NCBI GenBank assembly: GCA_033065855.1
Contig: JAVXUO010001960.1
Location: forward strand, 186,001 to 250,000
Origin: Escallonia rubra
Taxonomy: Eukaryota > Streptophyta > Magnoliopsida > Escalloniales > Escalloniaceae
Length of the DNA: 64,000 nucleotides
Reading direction: 5' to 3'
Both the position numbers and the translations under genes were made by a program. Below are positions 57,503-64,000 of the stretch, in pieces; the first letter of the stretch is position 1; the number at the start of each line of letters is the position of its first letter. Under the pieces are notes generated by a model. It was given only the letters and a program-made list of their open reading frames with translations. It searched no databases and was not told the DNA's origin.

Positions 57503-60500
57503 GTGAAATTTTCCATGAAGTTTATGTTGTGGAATTGTGATGGAGCTGGGAACAGTAGATTTCTACGAAATCTAGTTAATTTGGTTCGAGTGCATGATCC
57601 AACAGTCTTTGTTCTTTTAGAAGTTCGTGTTTCTGGTAATCAACATGATGTGATCGCCTGCCGCACGAGGTTTACGAATGTACACCGTGTGGAAGCTGTT
57701 GTGAAACACTTGGTGCGCATGTATTCAGACCACTGCCCAATCTTGATTGACACAAAAGGGATTCCTCCGCCATCACTTATACACCGACCATTTCGTTTAG
57801 AAGCTGCTTGGCTGTTTCACCCTGACTTTGGTAGATTTGTGAAGGAGAATTGGCACTACAAACATCATGATTTGAAGGAAACTATAGTCAACTTTACTGG
57901 AGCTGTTAAAGTATGGAATGAGCACACATTCGGTAACATTTTCCTTTATAAAAGGATTCTTTTGGCCCGCATTTTTGGCATTCAACATGTACTTCAGTAT
58001 AAACAATCACAATTTCTGGAGGATTTGGAGAGACAACTCACGTGGGAGTTTAACCAAGTTTTATTACAGGAAGAAGTATTTTGGTTCCAGAAATCTCGCT
58101 CAAACTGGCTTTGGTTCGGTGACCGCAATACATCATATTTTCATACAACAACGTTGATTCGACATCAACGTAATCGTATTGTCTCTCTTCGTGGTAGTAC
58201 TGGCGAATGGTGTAGCGATCCTGAACAGCTCAAACTCATGGCAATTGAACACTTTTGCAATCTTTATACAGCTCCACCTGACAACCAGTTTGATCTCGAC
58301 AGTCTAAGTTTGTTCCCTAATATCCCTACGTCTTCTCACACTGTATTTTCAGAACCTGTTGTGATGGAGGAAGTTAAACGTGCTGCATTTAGTATGAAGC
58401 CGCTTAAGTCACCGGGTCCTGATGGATTACAACCCATTTTCTTCCAACGCTTTTGGGATGTGGTTGGTTCGACTGTAACTCGTTCAGTTCAGAGTGCATT
58501 TGAGAGTGGCTTTCTCCCTCCAGGTACTAATGAGAAGCTTATCTCACTCATAACTAAACAAGAAAATCCTGAAATGCTGTCACATTTTCGGCCTATTTCA
58601 TTATGCAATGTCATTGTGAAGATAATATCGAAGGTTTTGGTGAATCAGTTGCGCCCTTTCCTTGATAAATGGATATAGCCCACCCAATGTAGTTTCATTC
58701 CAGGCCGCCAAGCCATCTATAACATTGTAATGGTTCAAGACTTCTCCATACGACTCGGCGAATGAAAGGAAATAAGGGTGGCATGGTTTTGAAGCTTGAT
58801 CTGGAGAAAACATATGATAGGGTGAGTTGGAGATTTTGGAAGATACTCTAATAGCGATGGGGCTGCCTCAAAATTGATTCTCGCTTATTATTCATTGTAC
58901 CACCTTAAACCGCTTCTCTTTGTTATGGAACGGTAAACGCACTGAATCATTTTCTCCATCTCGTGGCCTGCGTCGCCATACCTCTTTGTGTTTAGTATGG
59001 AACGGCTCACACATTTGATAAATGCGAGTGTGTCAAGAAAGGACTGGAAACCTATTAAGGCAGCAAGAGGTGGTCCAACAATCTCTCATTTATTTTTCGC
59101 TGATGACTTATTGCTCTTTGCCGATGCATCTACCGAGCAAGCCTTAGTCATCAAGGAAGTTATGGACACATTTTGTGAAGCATCGGGTCAGAATGTCAAC
59201 CTCACTAAATCAAAGCTATACATTTCACCCAACATCCCACATCGTACAACGTGGGCCATCAACTTGACGAGTGGCATTCCTCTCACTTCCAATCTTGGCC
59301 GATATCTTGGCGTTCCTTTATTACATGAACGTGTGCAAAAGAACACATACAACTACTTACTTGAAAAAGTTCAAAAACGTCTATTGGGTTGGAAAGCATC
59401 ATGCTTATCGTTGGCGGGCAGAACGACACTTATTCAGGCTGCAACCTCAACCATCCCTTCTTATGCAATGCAAACTACCAAGATACCCAAGAGCATTTGC
59501 AAAGCTATTGATCGATGCAACAAATGATTTCTATGGGGCGGAACACCGGGTAAAGGTAAGCTGCATCTAGTAAAGTGGGACACGGTTTGTCAGAACAAAA
59601 GGCAAAGTGGTTTAGGTTTTCGTAAAATGGCCAGTGTAAATAGTGCCTTGTTGGCCAAATTGGGTTGGCGTGTTTTAAAACATAATGGTGCACATTGGTC
59701 TCAGGTTCTTTACACTAAATATTTGAAGAATGGAAAAAGTCTTTGGAGTTTATCTAATGCAGGTGCTTCATATACTTGGCATAGTATTTTACATGGGGTA
59801 AAGGTGCTTAGAAAAGGGTAGGATGGAAGATCAGCAATGGTGTGTCGGTGAAGTTCTGGAGCGACTTATGGGTATCTGAAAAACCACTGTTTGAATTAGG
59901 CATGACCGAGGTCCCTGTTGAGTAGCTTACTAGAAGTGTTCGAGACTACTGGTTGGAGGATGTATTTGATTGGAATTGGGACTTATTACGACAATATCTC
60001 CCAGGTATAATCCTAACGTTATTGTGTTCAATAATTTTACGTGTCGAGGAAAGTAATATTTATAGAATAATTTGGAAACCATCCTCTAATGGCAAGTTCT
60101 CCATCCGTTCGGCTCATGATATAGTAACCCAGACTTCAAATAATGGGGAGATTATAGGTTGGAAACAACTGTGGTCTTCTCCAACCCACCCTAGAGCTAA
60201 ACATTTTGCATGGTTGGTTCGCCATAACCGAATCCCTACAAATGAGTTGAAAACCAAACGCGGTATTGCTGATGATGATAATTGTCCCATATGCACTTCA
60301 GCTGTTGATTCCACGTTGCATGCCCTTAGAAATTGTGCTCATGTGAAGGAATTATGGAGAACTTTAATAAAGCCTAGTAATTGGGCCATCTTCTTTACAC
60401 TAAATCTAGTAGAATGGATTGATTTGAATCTTCAGTAAAACGAAATAACATCAGTAGCATGGACTGAATGGTCTTACTTATTCATTGAAGTCATGCACTC

Positions 60501-60769
60501 CATCTGGTATTGGCAGAACAAGATTGTTCATGGGCGAACAACTATGATCTCGCCAAAGTTAATGCATGTTATTTTGCAATGTGTTCAGGAGAATTTCAGC
60601 TTTCAATCACAAGTATCAAGAAAAAGTGGGCAGGGTCCCTATTTACTTAGTTGGAATCCACCTAACATTGGGTGGGTTAAATTAAATGTTGACGGGGCTG
60701 TTCAAATTAGTGCAGGTTTAGCGGGGACGGCAGGATTATGTCGAGATCATTGTGGCAATTGGATATTTG
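57503..60769 (+). pseudogene. LINE ORF2 (endonuclease, reverse transcriptase, zinc finger, RNase H), broken
   Basis: The endonuclease start (MLWNCDGAGN, 57515 on) leads quickly to its end (SDHCPILI, about 57727), so most of that domain is deleted. The reverse transcriptase is readable from MKPLKSPGPDGL to LSHFRPISLCNV, with a stop at 58676-58678; then FIPGRQAIYNIV, degraded sequence, and the active site FADDLLLFADAS (59095-59130). Next come the thumb region (GWKASCLSLAGRTTLI), the zf-RVT region (HFAWLVRHNRIPT, CPIC...HALRNC, to 60350) and the start of RNase H (WNPPNIGWVKLNVDGA). It breaks off at 60769. It is not functional. Confidence 0.85.
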
Positions 60770-62150
60770 GTGAAACCAATAAAACAACACTAGAGGGGGG
60801 TGAATAGGATTTTTGAAAATTAATGGGAAAATTAAACTAAGCACTCTCACGAATCTCAATCAAACCAAGTAATACTTCAATGAAGATGCTAATTTAACAA
60901 TCTCAAACAATTATAAAGCAATGAGTAAAGAGATTGAGTTAGAGATACTTGACAAGGAGATTTAAATGGTTCGGCTTGAACTACCCTCAAGCCTACATCC
61001 ACCTCTTCAAGGAAGTCCCTTGCAAGAGCACTAGAATCCACTAGCAACAATCTTCTTCCGGGTCAAGATCAAAACCCTTACAACACTTGGTGAAATCCCC
61101 ACACCAAGCACAAGCCTTGAATCTACAAAGCTCTCCAAGACTTGACAAACCCAAGCCTTGATCACATTCCTTTTACAAAGATCAATTGTGTACAAAGAAA
61201 CCCTCTTGAAAGGAAATGAGTACAAATGAAGCTCTAGTAAATTAGAGAGATGAGAGAATTGATGACTTAAATAATGCTCACTCTCAATCAAAGAACTGCT
61301 CACAAAGATTCTCTCTTTAATGATGTAAAATCATGAAGATGAAGAGAGAAAAGTTTAATCTATGAGCCTTCATGTTTCTCTAATGAATGGAGGCTTAGAA
61401 TGTGGTTTCCATGGTGTATGATGAAGCCCCAAATCATTTATATAGAGAAGATATCAAATATAGCCGTTATGGGAAGATTTGGCATGATTTTGGGCAAAAC
61501 TAGCCGTTATTTCTCTCCCAACGGTCAATAGAGTCGACTGCATTGGAAATGGAGTCGACTGCATTCCCTTGCTGCCATTTCTCGACTGACTCGCGAAACC
61601 CCCTTTCTTATTTTGGCCATAACTTTCTCTAGAAAAATCGGATTGATGTGCCGTTTTTTGCGTTGGAAAGATAATGAATTTTTTTATCAATATATGAAAA
61701 GATTAGATCCAAAAACATTCTTCAAAAAATCTGAGGGAGCTCCAAAGTTCACTCATTTTTAAGAAACACACTTATGTGAAAGGTTGTGAACTCACATGCA
61801 ATGCACAAGGTGTCGTAAGGTCTTTTTAGGTCATAGTCATCAATCCAAGCATCAACCCAAGACTAGTTACATAATTGTAAAGATCAATCAATAATAACAT
61901 AGCCTATACATTCTTTCTTGCTCTTTGACATTGGACTTGATGAAACTTCCATAGCATGTCACCATAGCTTTAAGCTTCTTTGTCTTTAATCCATCTATCC
62001 AAATTCTCAAATGTGTCTTCATGAGTGTGTATGCATATACCTAATAAGAAAATACTCAAAGCACACATTAGAACATAATCAATGTGTAGTTATCATCAAA
62101 ACAAGTCTAGGTTATCCAACCATAGGGCTAACAATCTCCCCCTTTTTTAT
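60770..62150 (-). mobile_element. 3' LTR and polypurine tract of an LTR retrotransposon on the minus strand
   Basis: On the minus strand AAAAAAGGGGGAGATTG (about 62148-62130) is a typical polypurine tract, followed at once by TGTTAGCCC, an LTR start. About 690 bp on is a TATA-like CTATATAAATG (61447-61437). The LTR end contains ATTCACCCCCC and CTCTAGTG, common at plant LTR ends, near 60815-60788. The exact end (60770 or slightly higher) is uncertain. It cuts the LINE in RNase H. Internal sequence to the right (62150-63100) shows no domain I recognise; the other LTR is not in the window. Confidence 0.6.
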
Positions 62151-63104
62151 GATGAAAAACATTGATTCTATATAGGGTAAAATGTATCATATGATAGTCA
62201 ATTAAGCACAAAAATCTCACATAGAACATTCAATCATTTCTTGTATACTCAAGATATGTCAATTTATCTCATATAACAATAAAGGTCGTAGCTAGCTTCC
62301 CTAGCTAAAACAAGATATGATCTTCCTATAATGTTCTCTCAAAACACACAATCACATAGCATATAGAATCAAGATTATTTCTCCCCATTTGTCATCAACA
62401 AAAAGACAAGGGTATGCATGTGTGAATAGATAGTTATACGCAAGATAATGGTGTGAAGTGCATGTAACTCATGAACTCATACGGATGACATCAAGAGTTC
62501 CTTCATGATCCAAAGAAAGATATGCAATGTAGCTCAATAATCTCTTCTACTTCATGCATATTTCAAGAGTAACAAGATAATATATGATTCAAGCATGTAA
62601 GCTCCCCCTATCAAGTTATCTTATGCATATTCCATCATAATGTATGCTCCCCCTCAATCAATGCATGCCAACAATATCAAACAAACACAACTAAATGTCT
62701 AACCGAATCATACTCTCAACATGAAATTTTCACAATGCGATTAATGATCATCAACAAATATTTTCAATATAAGTGCAAGAGGACCATTCATCGTAATCTA
62801 AATCCTTAAAGTATCCAAGATTATAGTATAGAGAAGTAAACAATCAAGGACTCACAATTTAGACCATATTTTGCATGAATTCTCAATTAGCAAGTTATTT
62901 TATAGATTTGACAATTTAAGCATACTTGATAACATATAAGTTTAGCACAGAGCACAATGTTGAGAAGATCATTAAGTTTTACCCTCTTGGTGAATTACCA
63001 AGGAATTGAGCTCATGAGTGATCATTCTTGAAGTCTATTTTCTTGACAAGCTTTGAGGCTCTCCTCATTTGAAGTAGCATGTCTAATCTCGGAATGCTTA
63101 CTCC
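62151..63104. other. AT-rich sequence, probably internal part of the LTR element
   Basis: No protein domain is visible. Its position behind the polypurine tract makes it the likely 3' noncoding internal region of the minus-strand LTR element. Confidence 0.35.
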
Positions 63105-63300
63105 TAGGGGTGAGCAGCGAACCGATAAAACCGATCCGAACCATTCAAACCGATAGAACCGGACCGATCGAATCCAAACCATTGATGAGCTTGAACGGTT
63201 TGGATTGAAATTTTCAAATCGAGGCCGGTTCGGTTCGGTTCACGGTTCAGGATTTTCAAACCGGCTATGAACCGAACCGAACCGAGGATTATATAACTAT

Positions 63301-63350
<50 letters not shown>

Positions 63351-64000
63351 CATGTTTGCCCTAAAACTATTCAACCCTTATCTTTTCATTCATCAGACAC
63401 AAACTTCAGCCGTCACTCTTCTTCTTCAGAGACCACACCCACAGACTTCAACTCTTCTTCTTTAGAGACCACACCCCCAGAGACAACATACCCACATAGC
63501 TCGCAGTCCACGGATGACAGAGCCATGTCGATCGGCAACATGTGGGCAGATTAAGGGTCACCACGTTCTTTTTAGCCCGCGCTCGCGCTCGCTCTCTCTC
63601 TCTCTCTCGTAGCCTTGGCTTATATTATTGAAGATCAAGGTCACTTCCCAGTTTCACTCTCATTCCAAAATGCCAGCATAGATATCTTGGATCCAAGTTC
63701 TGTATTTGGCTTCTGTTTAATGAGCAGGTAAGTTTCAATGTTGATTCCAATTTTTTAGGTTTTACCCATCCGTAAATCTTTAATTTTGATTTCAATATTT
63801 CAACCTTTGCAATTTGCATGCCTCCAGATTAAGATAGATGGTTTAATTTAGCTTCTGAGATTTCTTTTGATATTTGTACAAATCAAAAAAATTCATCTAT
63901 TAGATGCTAAATTGATGTCTAGTCCGTGACACACATAAGAATTTTTACATGCATAACTTTGCTCTGGATAAAATCAGCAGCAAGCCTTCCCTTGATTAAG
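63105..64000. mobile_element. Left end of a hAT-type element, running out of the window
   Basis: TAGGGGTGAGCAGCGAACCG at 63105 and dense AACCGATCCGAACC / GGTTCGGTTCGG motifs to 63290 match the hAT family at 53676. An (AT)n run follows. Beyond 63360 the sequence has CT-rich leader-like phrases (two copies of AGAGACCACACCC) and a donor-like CAG|GTAAGTTT at about 63727, so it may carry gene-derived sequence, but no protein was recognised. The right end is outside the window. Confidence 0.5.
63306..63349. repeat. (AT)n microsatellite
   Basis: A TA dinucleotide run of about 44 bases inside the hAT-type element. Confidence 0.95.

Noticed and set aside
1-64000. CRISPR arrays, operons, riboswitches, rRNA or intact tRNA genes
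   Set aside because: None seen; the only tRNA-like boxes belong to the SINE copies, and the genome is a plant's.

Overview
The window is nuclear DNA of a flowering plant, most likely a eudicot. The signs are GT-AG introns in plant-type genes, a plant-only silencing gene (SGS3), and dense plant transposons (CACTA, hAT, MULE, LTR, TRIM, LINE, SINE) separating a few real genes. I cannot name the species from the sequence.

Two genes look intact. A GDSL esterase/lipase gene runs on the minus strand (coding 12932 down to 660) in five exons that join without a stop into 365 residues. Its third intron is about 9.3 kb and holds a complete CACTA transposon and two copies of an LTR-like repeat. An SGS3 gene (post-transcriptional gene silencing, RDR6 partner) lies on the plus strand with five coding exons (46653-49473, 631 residues), behind a probable 5'UTR exon ending at 44217 and a 2.4-kb leader intron. 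A non-autonomous hAT element ends about 135 bp before the presumed 5'UTR.

Region by region. 1-545 is the end of an LTR-like repeat with a minisatellite. 660-12932 is the GDSL gene; its intron 3 contains a CACTA element (2409-5667, TSD CCT) carrying the first two exons of a mitochondrial dicarboxylate/tricarboxylate carrier gene, and then two repeat copies (about 5.83-7.25 kb and 7.6-10.18 kb), one with an expanded ~130-bp array. 14465-20994 is a solo LTR (TSD GTGTG) split by a related solo LTR in the opposite orientation (16961-20568, TSD TCTCT). 21-24.2 kb has a 679-bp CACTA element, a Z-DNA/G-quadruplex-prone tract, three long hairpins, and the left half of a third CACTA element. 25.99-27.45 kb is a Mutator-like element with an AT-hook-like coding fragment. 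29-32 kb is a decayed Gypsy element. 33.2-33.6 kb is a cluster of tRNA-derived SINEs in snap-back orientation. 34-44 kb has hAT elements and relics and a solo LTR (39820-40775, TSD ATTTC). 51.6-52.2 kb is a LINE remnant. From 53.7 kb to the end is a stack of insertions: hAT (with a nested MITE and GC-rich minisatellite), TRIM, a nearly full-length but broken L1-type LINE, an LTR element, and another hAT-type terminus.

The two intact genes have no evident functional connection. The theme of the window is transposons inserted into genes and into each other, with a captured host-gene fragment and a transposon close upstream of a silencing gene.
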